Assembly (NCBI GenBank): GCA_021773835.1
Contig: JAJFJQ010000070.1
Coordinates: 114,213-178,212, forward strand
Origin: Gammaproteobacteria bacterium
Lineage (GTDB): Bacteria; Pseudomonadota; Gammaproteobacteria; Ga0077536
DNA: 64,000 bases
Direction of reading: 5' to 3'
Below, piece by piece: positions 1 through 8,580 of the stretch; within the stretch, counting starts at the first letter, position 1, and the number at the start of each line of letters is the position of its first letter. Made by a program: the position numbers and the translations under genes. The notes below the pieces were generated by a model. That model saw only the letters and a list, made by a program, of their open reading frames with translations, did not search any database and was not told the DNA's origin.

Positions 1-127
1 GCATGGACTCGTCATTGCTAGACGCTGGATCTAGGAATACAACCCAGGATAATTCCCCACGACGAAATAAATGTAATGCGCCCTGTCGACGGTCACCGAC
101 GATCGTAACTGGGAGGTGTAGATATTC

Positions 128-365
128 AGTGCCCTCAAGTGGCACCAAGCCATGTAGAAATCCAAGCTGATCAAGAACCGGGCGGCCACATTTGAGTTCT
201 ACCAGACCGTAATGTTCGAGGCTGCCGCCGCAGTGTCGCAGCACACCGGTATCGTCAATTGCAAGATAGGCACGCTGCTGCCGAGCGAGGATCTCGGCTG
301 ATAATTCGTGTACGAGCTGCTCTTCCACTACGTGAACCTTCTTATCCGGATGCGTCTGTACGTCG
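128..365 (+). pseudogene. Possible decayed coding remnant (unrecognised)
   Basis: Read in the frame starting at 128, this stretch looks protein-like (a run containing FEFYQTVMFEAAAAVSQHTG), but it is broken by an in-frame TAG near 152-154 and by TGA TAA near 299-304. After the stops the frame continues with plausible coding text to about 365. I do not recognise the family. The rest of positions 1-583 shows no start codon with a ribosome binding site and no clear promoter. The remnant could be chance composition in a G+C-rich background, so confidence is low. Confidence 0.25.
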
Positions 366-583
366 CTGATTATAGTTTGTTTGCACCGTCTTTCCGCCAC
401 TTAATTTGGTTCAGATAGCCTACTAGATGCACTGCGTGCGCGGTTAGCAGCGCTACACTCTATTACATTTCGCGCCCTGTTCTTTGACCGAAGTCCGTGC
501 GTACGGCGCGGCACAAACCATACTTCACCTGCACACACCCGGCCATCTCTATATCGAGGCGGGTGAAACTTAGGGCTTGATGC

Positions 584-2137
584 ATGACACAACTGGTTAC
601 GAGCGAAAAACTGCTGTTTAGGCGACGAAAACAAATCGATACGCTCTACTCTCAGGCAGCACTCGCGTTGCTCGCCAGCGTTACCTGTGGCGCCGTGTTG
701 GTCGCGCTCACGTTCGATATCGACCGCTCGCGCGAACTCCTGATATGGGGCGCGATAATGATTGTAGTCGCCGTCGTGCGGTATGGCGTGATCCGGGCAT
801 TTCATAGCCAGCAACCAGCGAACGACGACCTTAGTCGCTGGCGCTATATTTTTGCTGGAACTTTGTTTGCATCGGGCCTCGCCTGGGGCGCTGCTAGTTT
901 TCTTGTCGCGCCGAGTGTCGCTCTTGCCGATCAGGCGATCGTTATCATTTTCCTTTGTGGTTTTGTCGCCGCAGCAGTCGCCGCCTTTTCGGTTGACCGA
1001 CTCGCGTTTGGCGCATTTATCGCTCCAGCGCTGGGTATCCCTGCGGTCAATCTTACGTTATTCGGGGATTCCATTGGCCATACCCTAGCCGGCGTTCTAG
1101 TGATTTTCGGCGCGTTCCTCCTGGCAAACGCCTTGCGTTCGAACACGGCGCATAAGAAAGACTTTGACTCCCAATTTGAAAAGCAGCAGTTGGCCGCGAC
1201 CCTCGAAGTGGAAAAGAACAAGATTGTGGCCCTCGCCAACGATTTGGAGGTGCGGGTCGGGTTGCGGACCGATGAATTGCGTCTAATGAATAAATTATTG
1301 ATTGAGCAAGTTGCCGAGATCAGCAACGCCGAGGCAAAAACAAAGATCGAGGAGGCGCGCTTCTTAGAGATTTTCGATCGTGCCCCGATTGGAATGCTCG
1401 TCATCCATGCGGACAGTGGACGAGTTGTTCGGGCCAACAGTGCAGTGTGCGAGTTCCTTGGTTACGACACAGCCGAACTAAGCGGGATGATGGCCGAGAA
1501 GCTGTATTGCCCGAGCGAACGGGCGTCGATAAGTGGTGAGTCGATGTTTAAGCGTGATAGCGTAACCGAACGTCGCTACATTCACCGGCGCGGTTTTGTT
1601 ATATGGGGTCGCACTTCTACAGGAGTCCTCGCCGCCGGCGATCCCGGTGATGCGCATATAGTTATCCAGATCGAAGATTTGAGCGAACTCAAACGTGCGC
1701 GCGATGACCTATCAGAGCGCGGCGACTCATTCGAAGTTGCCTTTGACGCTGCACCGGTAGGGATGGCGGTGATCGACGGTAGCGGTCGTATCGTCAATGG
1801 CAATACGTGTATCCGCTCGATGCTGAATCTAGATGGAAAAATAGAAGGTCGTTCGCTGACCAGTATCCTCAACGCCGGCGACGAAGAAAGAAGCTCGGGG
1901 ATTCTCTCACGCATATTCACCGGAGAGCTCGATAGCATTGAATTTGAGCACCAGTTGTTTGGTCGGGGCGACACCAGCAGGCCCGTTGTGATTCGAATTA
2001 CCCGAGTCAAAGGGCATTCCGCAACGCGGCCGTTTGCGGTCGTTCACCTACGCGACAAATTCACCGAGCTTCCATCACTACCGCAGCCGGAGCGATCAGG
2101 CGACGCTAAGCTCGTCGCTTTGCGCGCTACAGCTTAG
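584..2137 (+). CDS. Membrane-anchored double-PAS sensor protein without a recognised output domain
   Basis: A 517-residue protein. Residues about 25-185 hold five or six hydrophobic segments, forming an N-terminal membrane sensor of the general MASE kind. Residues about 190-255 are charged and helical (a coiled-coil linker). Two PAS domains follow, at about 258-370 (FDRAPIGMLVIHADSGRVV) and about 380-490 (FDAAPVGMAVIDGSGRIV). Each repeats the phrase AP-GM-VI typical of PAS. No histidine kinase, GGDEF, EAL or methyl-accepting domain follows the second PAS; the protein simply ends. It may act by protein contact, or be a truncated relative of a diguanylate cyclase or kinase. The gene stands alone and is followed by a hairpin terminator. 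The ATG at 584 is the first in frame and is not preceded by a strong ribosome binding site. Confidence 0.8.
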   Translation: MTQLVTSEKLLFRRRKQIDTLYSQAALALLASVTCGAVLVALTFDIDRSRELLIWGAIMIVVAVVRYGVIRAFHSQQPANDDLSRWRYIFAGTLFASGLAWGAASFLVAPSVALADQAIVIIFLCGFVAAAVAAFSVDRLAFGAFIAPALGIPAVNLTLFGDSIGHTLAGVLVIFGAFLLANALRSNTAHKKDFDSQFEKQQLAATLEVEKNKIVALANDLEVRVGLRTDELRLMNKLLIEQVAEISNAEAKTKIEEARFLEIFDRAPIGMLVIHADSGRVVRANSAVCEFLGYDTAELSGMMAEKLYCPSERASISGESMFKRDSVTERRYIHRRGFVIWGRTSTGVLAAGDPGDAHIVIQIEDLSELKRARDDLSERGDSFEVAFDAAPVGMAVIDGSGRIVNGNTCIRSMLNLDGKIEGRSLTSILNAGDEERSSGILSRIFTGELDSIEFEHQLFGRGDTSRPVVIRITRVKGHSATRPFAVVHLRDKFTELPSLPQPERSGDAKLVALRATA

Positions 2138-2148
2138 CCGTTGGTCAC

Positions 2149-2180
2149 AATGGCCACCGGTAGCAAACCGGCGGCCATTT
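2149..2180. terminator. Hairpin terminator between convergent genes
   Basis: The left arm AATGGCCACCGG (2149-2160) and right arm CCGGCGGCCATT (2168-2179) pair with one internal A-C mismatch around the loop TAGCAAA. Tails rich in A or T flank the stem. It sits between the stop of the PAS protein gene (2137) and the stop of the convergent hydrolase gene (2192), so it can serve both strands. Confidence 0.6.
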
Positions 2181-2191
2181 ATACCTAGAAC

Positions 2192-3058
2192 CTAAACGTC
2201 GAGGCGATAGGTGTCGCCGTCACGCACCAGCTTGCCCGCCGTCGGACCGGCAAAGTGCGTACCGATAATCAGCGTCGGCGAATCCGCATACTCACCGAAC
2301 ATCCGACGTCTCGTCGCAACCGCGGCGTCGTTATCAACATCGAACGGACTCACCAAACCGGGATCGTTGAACTGGATCGGATGGTGGATGAAGTCTCCAG
2401 TTATCAACGCCGATTCGCCAGCTGATTCAATCCGCACCGACACGTGTCCCGGTGTATGGCCCGGGGTTGGCACGAGGGTCACGCCCTCACATACCTCGGC
2501 CGCACCTTCGACCGGTTTGGCCAGACCTGCGTCAAGTATCGGCTGTAGTGAATCGTCGAATACCTTAAGTTGTAACTTCAAAAAATCTTCTTCGGTATTC
2601 GCGTCAATCGAACCCCAAAAATCAAGGTCTTGTTTGCTCATTAAATAAGAGGCATTGGGGAAGGTCGGCACCCACTTGCCGTCCACCAACTTGGTATTCC
2701 AGCCGACGTGGTCGAGATGGAGGTGGGTACACAAGACGTAGTCCACGCCGTCGGGGTGATAACCCTCTGCAACCATGTCCTCCATGTAGGAGGTTGAAAG
2801 CATATGCATGACCTCAAACGGATCGCGATCGCGGTCGTTGCCAATGCAGGTATCTACAATTAGTGTCGCCCCGGGGGTATCAACGATCAGCGAATGGATA
2901 CTGAGGCTCAGGATCCCTTCTGGGGTTACAAAATGCGGGAATAACCATTTAACTTTCTTCACTACGTCCGGCGTTGCCGCCGGGATGACGTCCGAGAATT
3001 CCGGATAAACGATCTCTTCGAGCTTCGTTATTGTCGTGTCGCCTACCTTCCACTTCAT
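2192..3058 (-). CDS. MBL-fold metallo-hydrolase
   Basis: A 288-residue metallo-beta-lactamase-fold hydrolase. The metal-binding signature HLHLDH is present (H112, H114, D116, H117), followed by H201 and H205 in TPGHTPGH, D222 in TGD and H268 near the C-terminus. The full set for a two-metal site is therefore there. The family includes lactonases, thioesterases and aryl hydrolases; the arrangement with H at TPGH and GTHFAG most resembles the AHL-lactonase/PNGase-like hydrolase group, but the substrate cannot be told from sequence. No signal peptide is seen, so it is probably cytoplasmic. The start is supported by an AGGAGGGG ribosome binding site just upstream. It lies downstream of an LLM oxidoreductase gene on the same strand with 132 bases between them. 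Confidence 0.85.
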   Translation of the reverse strand: MKWKVGDTTITKLEEIVYPEFSDVIPAATPDVVKKVKWLFPHFVTPEGILSLSIHSLIVDTPGATLIVDTCIGNDRDRDPFEVMHMLSTSYMEDMVAEGYHPDGVDYVLCTHLHLDHVGWNTKLVDGKWVPTFPNASYLMSKQDLDFWGSIDANTEEDFLKLQLKVFDDSLQPILDAGLAKPVEGAAEVCEGVTLVPTPGHTPGHVSVRIESAGESALITGDFIHHPIQFNDPGLVSPFDVDNDAAVATRRRMFGEYADSPTLIIGTHFAGPTAGKLVRDGDTYRLDV

Positions 3059-3190
3059 GGGATGACCCCTCCTGTCCAGGTACGAAATTTAATATGTACA
3101 GAGCAGCCGGTATTGTTAACCATACTGCAACTGATTACGAGTGGGCGCCTAGATTACAGACTCAGCCTCCCGCATACCGAAAATTACTAG

Positions 3191-4051
3191 TCAGGTAATG
3201 AGGCGCTCCGCAAGGTCATCAATAGCCGCCTCCAATTCATCCTGACCAAAGACGAATGCAGCCATGATCACCTGATCAATACCGGCGTCTTCATAACGTC
3301 TCAAGGTGTCGCGATCGGTGGGATTGGCATAAGGACACAATGCGACTTTGACGTCCTTTATGTCACGTCCTTCGCGGTCGCATTGTTCTTTCAACATCGC
3401 CATTTTCGCCGGCACTTCTTCGGGCATAACATCGACCCCAAACCAATGTCCAAATCGCGCGACTCTGCGTAACGCCACCTTACTTTCGCCACCAAAATAA
3501 AACGGCGGATGTGGTTTTTGCACTGGCTTCGGGTATTGGTGTACCGGCGGCAGTTTGACGAATTCACCGTCGTAGCTCGATTCATGCGATTGCCATACGG
3601 TCTGCATCATACGAATGTAATCATCAGCGCGCGCACCACGCCGATCGAATGACATGCCGAGCGCGTCGAACTCATCGGCCATCCACCCGACCCCAATACC
3701 GAAATCCAATCGTCCGCCGGACAGCACGTCGAGGTCTGCCGCTTGTTTCGCCGTCAACACGGCGTTGCGTTGAGGCAGCACGATCACCCCGGTGCCTAGG
3801 CGCAATTTTGTGGTGTTTGCCGCGATGAATGACAATACGGTGAACGGTTCCAGGCCTTGCGTGGTCGGTTCTACAGGAAACGAACCGTCTTGCATGTAGG
3901 GATAAGACGACTTGATAACCTTGGGTACAAGAATGTGATCGGGAACCCACACAGAATTGAAACCTCGCTCTTCGATGCCGCGAGCCATCCGCGCGACATA
4001 CTCCGGTGACGATGTCTCACCACCAAATTGCGGGAATACGCCAACTTTCAT
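3191..4051 (-). CDS. LLM class flavin-dependent (F420-type) oxidoreductase
   Basis: A luciferase-like TIM-barrel monooxygenase/oxidoreductase of about 286 residues that uses FMN or F420. The frame is open further upstream to 4210, but the ATG at 4051 begins the conserved first strand (MKVGVFPQFGG) and has an AAGGAG ribosome binding site seven bases before it, so I use it. Family landmarks are WVPDHILVP, the LRLGTGVIVLPQRNAVLTAKQAADLDVL region (quoted here only as a region), GGRLDFGIGVGW and KPHPPFYFGGES. This pattern fits the TIGR03619-like F420-dependent subgroup. The substrate is unknown. It diverges from a VOC-family gene across a 240-base gap that may hold promoters for both. It is one of four LLM-family genes in the window. 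Confidence 0.85.
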   Translation of the reverse strand: MKVGVFPQFGGETSSPEYVARMARGIEERGFNSVWVPDHILVPKVIKSSYPYMQDGSFPVEPTTQGLEPFTVLSFIAANTTKLRLGTGVIVLPQRNAVLTAKQAADLDVLSGGRLDFGIGVGWMADEFDALGMSFDRRGARADDYIRMMQTVWQSHESSYDGEFVKLPPVHQYPKPVQKPHPPFYFGGESKVALRRVARFGHWFGVDVMPEEVPAKMAMLKEQCDREGRDIKDVKVALCPYANPTDRDTLRRYEDAGIDQVIMAAFVFGQDELEAAIDDLAERLIT

Positions 4052-4291
4052 AGTTTTCTCCTTGGTCTCGGCAGCACTTGCAGTGTCAATTAACGATGCG
4101 ATCGCGCCATGCGGCGTGAGCCGCGACTCGCCGTAAAGCCTTCCATGATATGTAATTTTTCCACCATGTGCTAAATCACACTGGCCCGCGAGCGACATTT
4201 CCGATCGCACGATTTATCGGCATTCAATATCCATACTCGATTGTCCTAAATTGGGCCCGTATACTTACGGACAACCTAGAGGAACACGCCA

Positions 4292-4777
4292 ATGACGATG
4301 ATAAAAGGGCTACACCACAATGCCTATCGCTGCCGCGATACCGAGGAGACTCGCCAATTCTACGAAGAATTTCTGGGTTTGCCACTGATCGAGGCACTGC
4401 AGATAGATGAAACAAAAACCGGGCGCAGCGCCAAGGTTTTGCATACGTTTTATCAAATGGATGATGGATCCTGTCTGGCATTCTTTGATGCCCCGGAAGA
4501 ACCATTCGAGTTCAAGGCACAACAAGATTACGACTTGCACATTGCCTTGACTGTGCCGGAAGATAAACTTCAACCGATGCTCGAGAAGGGTCAAGCGCTT
4601 GGAATCGAATCACGCGGGATCTCGGAGCACGGATTTGTGCGGTCGATCTATTTCCGTGACCCCAATGGTTACGTCATTGAGTTGTGCGCACCGCCGGAAA
4701 CCCTAAGTGACGAATTTTTCAATCCGACCGACGCGCATGAAAAGGTCAAAAACTGGCAAAGCGGAAAATCGACTTAG
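4292..4777 (+). CDS. VOC (glyoxalase/bleomycin-resistance/dioxygenase fold) family protein
   Basis: A 161-residue vicinal-oxygen-chelate protein. It opens with GLHHNAYRCRDTEETRQFYE, the typical first beta-alpha unit with an early His ligand, has HIALTVPE in the second module and ends with the FRDPNGYVIEL signature containing the Glu ligand. Family members are lyases, epimerases, dioxygenases or resistance proteins, and sequence alone does not choose among them. The ATG at 4292 is preceded by GAGGAA. It is transcribed away from the LLM oxidoreductase gene and converges on the phosphatase gene with only 16 bases between stops. Confidence 0.85.
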   Translation: MTMIKGLHHNAYRCRDTEETRQFYEEFLGLPLIEALQIDETKTGRSAKVLHTFYQMDDGSCLAFFDAPEEPFEFKAQQDYDLHIALTVPEDKLQPMLEKGQALGIESRGISEHGFVRSIYFRDPNGYVIELCAPPETLSDEFFNPTDAHEKVKNWQSGKST

Positions 4778-4793
4778 TCTTGCTAGTCCGCGC

Positions 4794-5675
4794 TCAGGTA
4801 ATTCGGATCAACCCTAGCATCTTACCCATCGCTTCTAGGCGGGTAAGCATAGAAAATTTCGGTGGTGGTTGGTCCTGCGGTGCCAACACGATCAGCGTCT
4901 CATCGTCAATCCGTGTGTAGTCTGGATCGTTCATTCCGAGGGCCTGACATAGGCGCTCGCCAAGCTCCGCCGCAGAGCTAAAACTTAAAGAGCGCACTGC
5001 GGCGAGCAAGCCTTGTTCACCCAACGGTTCGCCGTCATCACGGCGAATATCCGAGTACCCGTCTGTATACAACACGACATAATCCCCCGGGAAAAGTCGC
5101 ACGGCAAATTGATAGTAATCTGTCGGTTCAATTATTCCGAGCGGTAAGTTCATCAGCGACTCGACCTTGGTTTCTATTTTGTAGTCGACCAGCTCCCACG
5201 CGTCCAGTAATGCGCGATAAAGCAATGGCCGTGGGTGCCCCGCATTACAGATCACCAGATGGCCGGTAGGACGGTAGTAGCTGGTAAGCAGCGTTGTAAC
5301 AAATCGTCCGCCTTCATTGTCGTGTAGAAATTCCTCGTTCAAGGAACGTGCAAGCCGACTTTGATCAAGCTTGTTGATGTGCTTGACAATCAACCGCTTA
5401 AATCGCGAAGCAACGTCAACGACTTCGGCGCCGTGGCCGGCAACATCGGCGATCGCGAATCGCAATACTGCTGAGTGACCACAGGTAGACAGATAGTGAA
5501 TGTCGCCACCGCGCAGGCCGGAATGTGCCGTGGCACGTAACCAAGCATCCAGTCCCGGCAATGGAAACGACTCTTGGGCATTGCGATTACCACCCCAGAT
5601 TTCCATGCAACTGAGATTGATCGTTTCATCTTGGGTCTGGGCGCTATTCGTTGCTGACATGATTTGGGTACTCAT
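4794..5675 (-). CDS. PP2C-type SpoIIE/RsbU-like serine phosphatase, copy 1
   Basis: A 293-residue stand-alone PPM/SpoIIE phosphatase domain. The acidic metal-site motifs are present: IADVAGHGAE, CNAGHPRPLLYR, LYTDGYSD and DDETLIVL. All the elements expected for a Mn/Mg-dependent phosphatase are therefore intact. Family members dephosphorylate anti-sigma-factor antagonists or other serine-phosphorylated regulators. No STAS, anti-sigma or receiver domain is fused and no such gene is adjacent. A second gene at 56157-57053 encodes a protein that is about 80 percent identical by my own eye alignment. A second start codon (MSAT) lies five codons inside and is conserved in the other copy, so the real start could be there. 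It is divergent from the acyl-CoA ligase gene. Confidence 0.85.
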   Translation of the reverse strand: MSTQIMSATNSAQTQDETINLSCMEIWGGNRNAQESFPLPGLDAWLRATAHSGLRGGDIHYLSTCGHSAVLRFAIADVAGHGAEVVDVASRFKRLIVKHINKLDQSRLARSLNEEFLHDNEGGRFVTTLLTSYYRPTGHLVICNAGHPRPLLYRALLDAWELVDYKIETKVESLMNLPLGIIEPTDYYQFAVRLFPGDYVVLYTDGYSDIRRDDGEPLGEQGLLAAVRSLSFSSAAELGERLCQALGMNDPDYTRIDDETLIVLAPQDQPPPKFSMLTRLEAMGKMLGLIRIT

Positions 5676-5794
5676 GGATGACGCCTAAGCGGCGTGTGGT
5701 TGAAGCGCGCACAAAATATTCCAATGCGAGCGTACACCAAAGTATCAAGCAGAACGGTTCGACACCGCAACCCACCGGCAGACATAATGTGCGG

Positions 5795-7339
5795 ATGCGC
5801 CAATTGACCGATATCACGGGCTACCACGAGGCACTTGCATCGTATTCAAAAGAACGATTGTGGGCGCTTTTTGATGGCGACCGCTCGGATCTAAACATTG
5901 GGCACGAATGTATTGACCGGCATTCACCAGACCGCCTCGCCGTGCATATCATCGATGCGGCCGGTGACGATGAACGCTACACCTTTGGTGAAATTCGAAC
6001 TTGGTCCAACCGTTTCGCCAACTATCTCGAGACCTCTCAGATCCCACGCGGTTCTACTATCGCGATCATGCTGGAACCATCACTGGCCTTCTACACCAGC
6101 CTATTCGGTGCGATGAAAGCCGGCTGTGTTGCGGTGCCGTTGTTCACCTTGTTCGGTCCCGACGGTGTGCGACTCCGTTTAGACGATTGTACGCCGGCGC
6201 TATTTCTCGGCTCGGCCAGCGACGTGCAGCTTGTTGACGAAATCAACGGACGACGGCATGTCGCAGTAGATGATCACTTCATGGCCACACTAGCCACGCT
6301 GTCATCCGACTACGCCCCATTGACCTCGGCCAACGATATGGCCATGTATCAATACACCTCGGGGACGACTCGCCAATTACCTGACGCAATCAAACATCGT
6401 CATCGCGCGATTGTCACTGTGATGCTGGCCGCCTTGTACGGCACCGGCGTGCGGCCTGGCGATCATCTTTGTTGTCCGTCGTCACCCGCGTGGGGACATG
6501 GCCTATGGCACGGCACCCTCGCGCCGCTAGCGATGGGCGCGAGCATTAGCAGCTATCGGGGTAAATTCGATCCACTACGTCTCTTCGCCGCCTTAGAAAA
6601 TCTTGAGATCAACAACTTGTCAGCCGCGGCCACGCATTACCGGATGCTGCGCCAATGCGCGCAGGCGTCAAGATTCACCCATAGCATTGAAAAATTATCC
6701 TTCACCGGTGAGCCGATCGACAGTGAGACGGCAAATTGGGTTACCGAGTATTTTGGTCAGCCGGCCTGCAGTATCTACGGGACAACCGAAGTCGGCGTCA
6801 TACTTGTGAGCTATCCCGGTGCGAAAGACTTCGAAGTCAAACCAGATGCGTTGGGTAAGCCGATACCCGGCCTTGAGATAGCGGTGATCAATCAACAAGG
6901 TGATCCAACTGCGCCAGGCGAAAAGGGCGAAATCGTCGTACGGCGCGGCGGCGACTGGTTTAAAACAAAAGACATCGGCTATACCGATGAAGATGGGTAT
7001 TTCTACCACGCCGGGCGCGCGGATGATGTCATTATTTCGGCAGGCTATACGATGAGCGCCGTTGAGATCGAGGACGTACTGTTGAAACATCCGAACGTAA
7101 ACGAAGTCGCGGTGGTAGCATCACCGGACGCAACCCGCGGTCACATACCCAAGGCCTTCGTGGTGAGCTTACGCGATGGCGACGACCAGTTCGTTCAAGA
7201 ATTGCAGAAGCTTGCCCAGACTCGTTTGAGCCGCCACGAGTATCCCCGCGCTGTTGCCTTTATCGACTCGCTACCCAAGCTTCCGGCCGGTAAGATCGAT
7301 CGCAAAGCATTACGTAAGCGTGAACTAGGCAATACATAA
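5795..7339 (+). CDS. AMP-forming acyl-CoA synthetase/ligase
   Basis: An ANL-superfamily adenylating enzyme of about 514 residues that would form an acyl-AMP and then an acyl-CoA. Landmarks are YQYTSGTTRQLPDAIKH (the A3 P-loop region, atypical because the usual G-x-P-K-G part is R-Q-L-P-D), SIYGTTEVG (A5), WFKTKDIGYTDEDGYFYHAGRADD (A7/A8 region) and LPKLPAGKIDRKALR with the catalytic C-terminal lysine. Homologues carrying TSGTTR are found among acyl-/aryl-CoA ligases. The frame is open from 5678, but the segment 5678-5794 has no family similarity. ATG 5795 (or GTG 5789) is a better start because it precedes QLTDITGYHEAL. A MaoC-type dehydratase gene follows 23 bases downstream with its own AAGGAG, suggesting one degradative operon. 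Confidence 0.85.
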   Translation: MRQLTDITGYHEALASYSKERLWALFDGDRSDLNIGHECIDRHSPDRLAVHIIDAAGDDERYTFGEIRTWSNRFANYLETSQIPRGSTIAIMLEPSLAFYTSLFGAMKAGCVAVPLFTLFGPDGVRLRLDDCTPALFLGSASDVQLVDEINGRRHVAVDDHFMATLATLSSDYAPLTSANDMAMYQYTSGTTRQLPDAIKHRHRAIVTVMLAALYGTGVRPGDHLCCPSSPAWGHGLWHGTLAPLAMGASISSYRGKFDPLRLFAALENLEINNLSAAATHYRMLRQCAQASRFTHSIEKLSFTGEPIDSETANWVTEYFGQPACSIYGTTEVGVILVSYPGAKDFEVKPDALGKPIPGLEIAVINQQGDPTAPGEKGEIVVRRGGDWFKTKDIGYTDEDGYFYHAGRADDVIISAGYTMSAVEIEDVLLKHPNVNEVAVVASPDATRGHIPKAFVVSLRDGDDQFVQELQKLAQTRLSRHEYPRAVAFIDSLPKLPAGKIDRKALRKRELGNT

Positions 7340-7362
7340 ATGAGAACCAAGGAGAACTATCA

Positions 7363-8505
7363 ATGAACGACGTATCGTCCGAGCATTTTCCGGTCATCAC
7401 CGATGCCGGCCTCGACGATTTGCGCAAACGGATCGGCGTTCGTATTACAAAGAGTTTGGAACCTTGGTGTTATGAAGCGACGCGAGACAACATCCGTCAT
7501 TATGCGCACGGGATCGGAGACGACAATCCACTATGGTGCGACCCGGAGTATGCTAGCACCACGCGTTACGGCGGAATCATCGCCCCACCCTCGTTTCTAT
7601 TCGCCTGCGACCGGATAATTTCTGGCTATTGCGGCGGCCTCCCAGGGGTGCATGCAATGTGGGCAGGCGCAGATTGGACGTGGTTGCGGCCGATCCGACG
7701 CAACGACGAAGTTCACGTTGAGGCGTACTTAAAAGACCTGATCGAACATCAAACACGCTTTGCCGGTCGTTCGATCCAACAGATCTATCATGTCGATTTT
7801 TTTAACGGCGATGGCGACAAACTCGCGGCCGCTGACAGCTGGGTCTTTCGAACAGAGCGCGACACCGCCCGCGAACAAGGCACGAAATATACGGCGTTAA
7901 ATCAACGCGCAGAGGCGCATTACACGGATTCCGAACTCAACGACATCTTCCGGCTATACGCTAATGAAGAAATCCGAGGGCGCAATACTCGCTACTACGA
8001 AGACGTTGAAATCGACGACGCCTTACCGACGATGGCGAAGGGTCCGATGACCGTAACCGGTTTCATCGCCTACGCCCAAGGCTGGGGTGGACTTTACATT
8101 CGCGCCAATAAGCTCGCTTGGCAACAGGTCCATAAACATCGCGGGCTCGGTATTCCAAACCGATTCAACATTCCCGATTGTCCTGAGCGAGTCCATTGGG
8201 AGGAAGAATTCGCGCACAAAGTCGGCGCCCCTGGCGCCTATGACTACGGACCAGAACGCTGCTCATGGTTAACCCATCACCTGACGAACTGGTGCGGTGA
8301 CGACGGTTTTCTGCATTCAGCATCGTGCAAGATCCGCCGGCATAATCCAGCCGGCGATACCTTATTTATTAACGGCAGAGTGGTCGACAAGTATGTCGAC
8401 GAAAAAAACCAACATTGTGTTCGGATAGAGCACGATGCGCGCAATCAAGACGATGAGCTATCGGTGCTTGGTAGCGGTGTCGTCGTATTGCCGACTCGAC
8501 CGTAG
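7363..8505 (+). CDS. Two-hotdog MaoC/FAS1-like dehydratase family protein
   Basis: A 380-residue protein with two hotdog-fold halves. The N-terminal half has the FAS1-type dehydratase pattern HYAHGIGDDNPLW followed by the APPSFLFA loop. The C-terminal half starts around GRNTRYYEDVEIDDALPT. Such proteins hydrate enoyl-CoA or related CoA thioesters, or serve as dehydratases in side-chain degradation of sterols, terpenes or aromatics. Translation starts at ATG 7363 after AAGGAGAA. It sits 23 bases after the acyl-CoA ligase gene and is very probably co-transcribed with it, so the pair would activate an acid and then hydrate its unsaturated CoA ester. The precise substrate is unknown. Confidence 0.8.
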   Translation: MNDVSSEHFPVITDAGLDDLRKRIGVRITKSLEPWCYEATRDNIRHYAHGIGDDNPLWCDPEYASTTRYGGIIAPPSFLFACDRIISGYCGGLPGVHAMWAGADWTWLRPIRRNDEVHVEAYLKDLIEHQTRFAGRSIQQIYHVDFFNGDGDKLAAADSWVFRTERDTAREQGTKYTALNQRAEAHYTDSELNDIFRLYANEEIRGRNTRYYEDVEIDDALPTMAKGPMTVTGFIAYAQGWGGLYIRANKLAWQQVHKHRGLGIPNRFNIPDCPERVHWEEEFAHKVGAPGAYDYGPERCSWLTHHLTNWCGDDGFLHSASCKIRRHNPAGDTLFINGRVVDKYVDEKNQHCVRIEHDARNQDDELSVLGSGVVVLPTRP

Positions 8506-8524
8506 ACCGAACAAAAACCGCAGC

Positions 8525-8557
8525 AATAAAAAAGGCCGGTAATTAAGTACCGGCCTT
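8525..8557 (-). terminator. Rho-independent terminator of hppA
   Basis: A perfect 10-base inverted repeat, AAGGCCGGTA (8532-8541) and TACCGGCCTT (8548-8557), surrounds the loop ATTAAG. Read on the minus strand, the stem is followed by a T-rich run (complement of AATAAAAAA at 8525-8533). This is the classic form for ending the hppA transcript, which stops at 8581. On the plus strand there is no T-tail, so it is a weaker terminator for the MaoC gene. Confidence 0.8.
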
Positions 8558-8580
8558 AAGGGTGTGACTCGTCTGATTGA

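Noticed and set aside
401..814. Minus-strand 137-codon frame overlapping the PAS gene start
   Set aside because: It is antisense to a well-supported gene and has no recognisable features.
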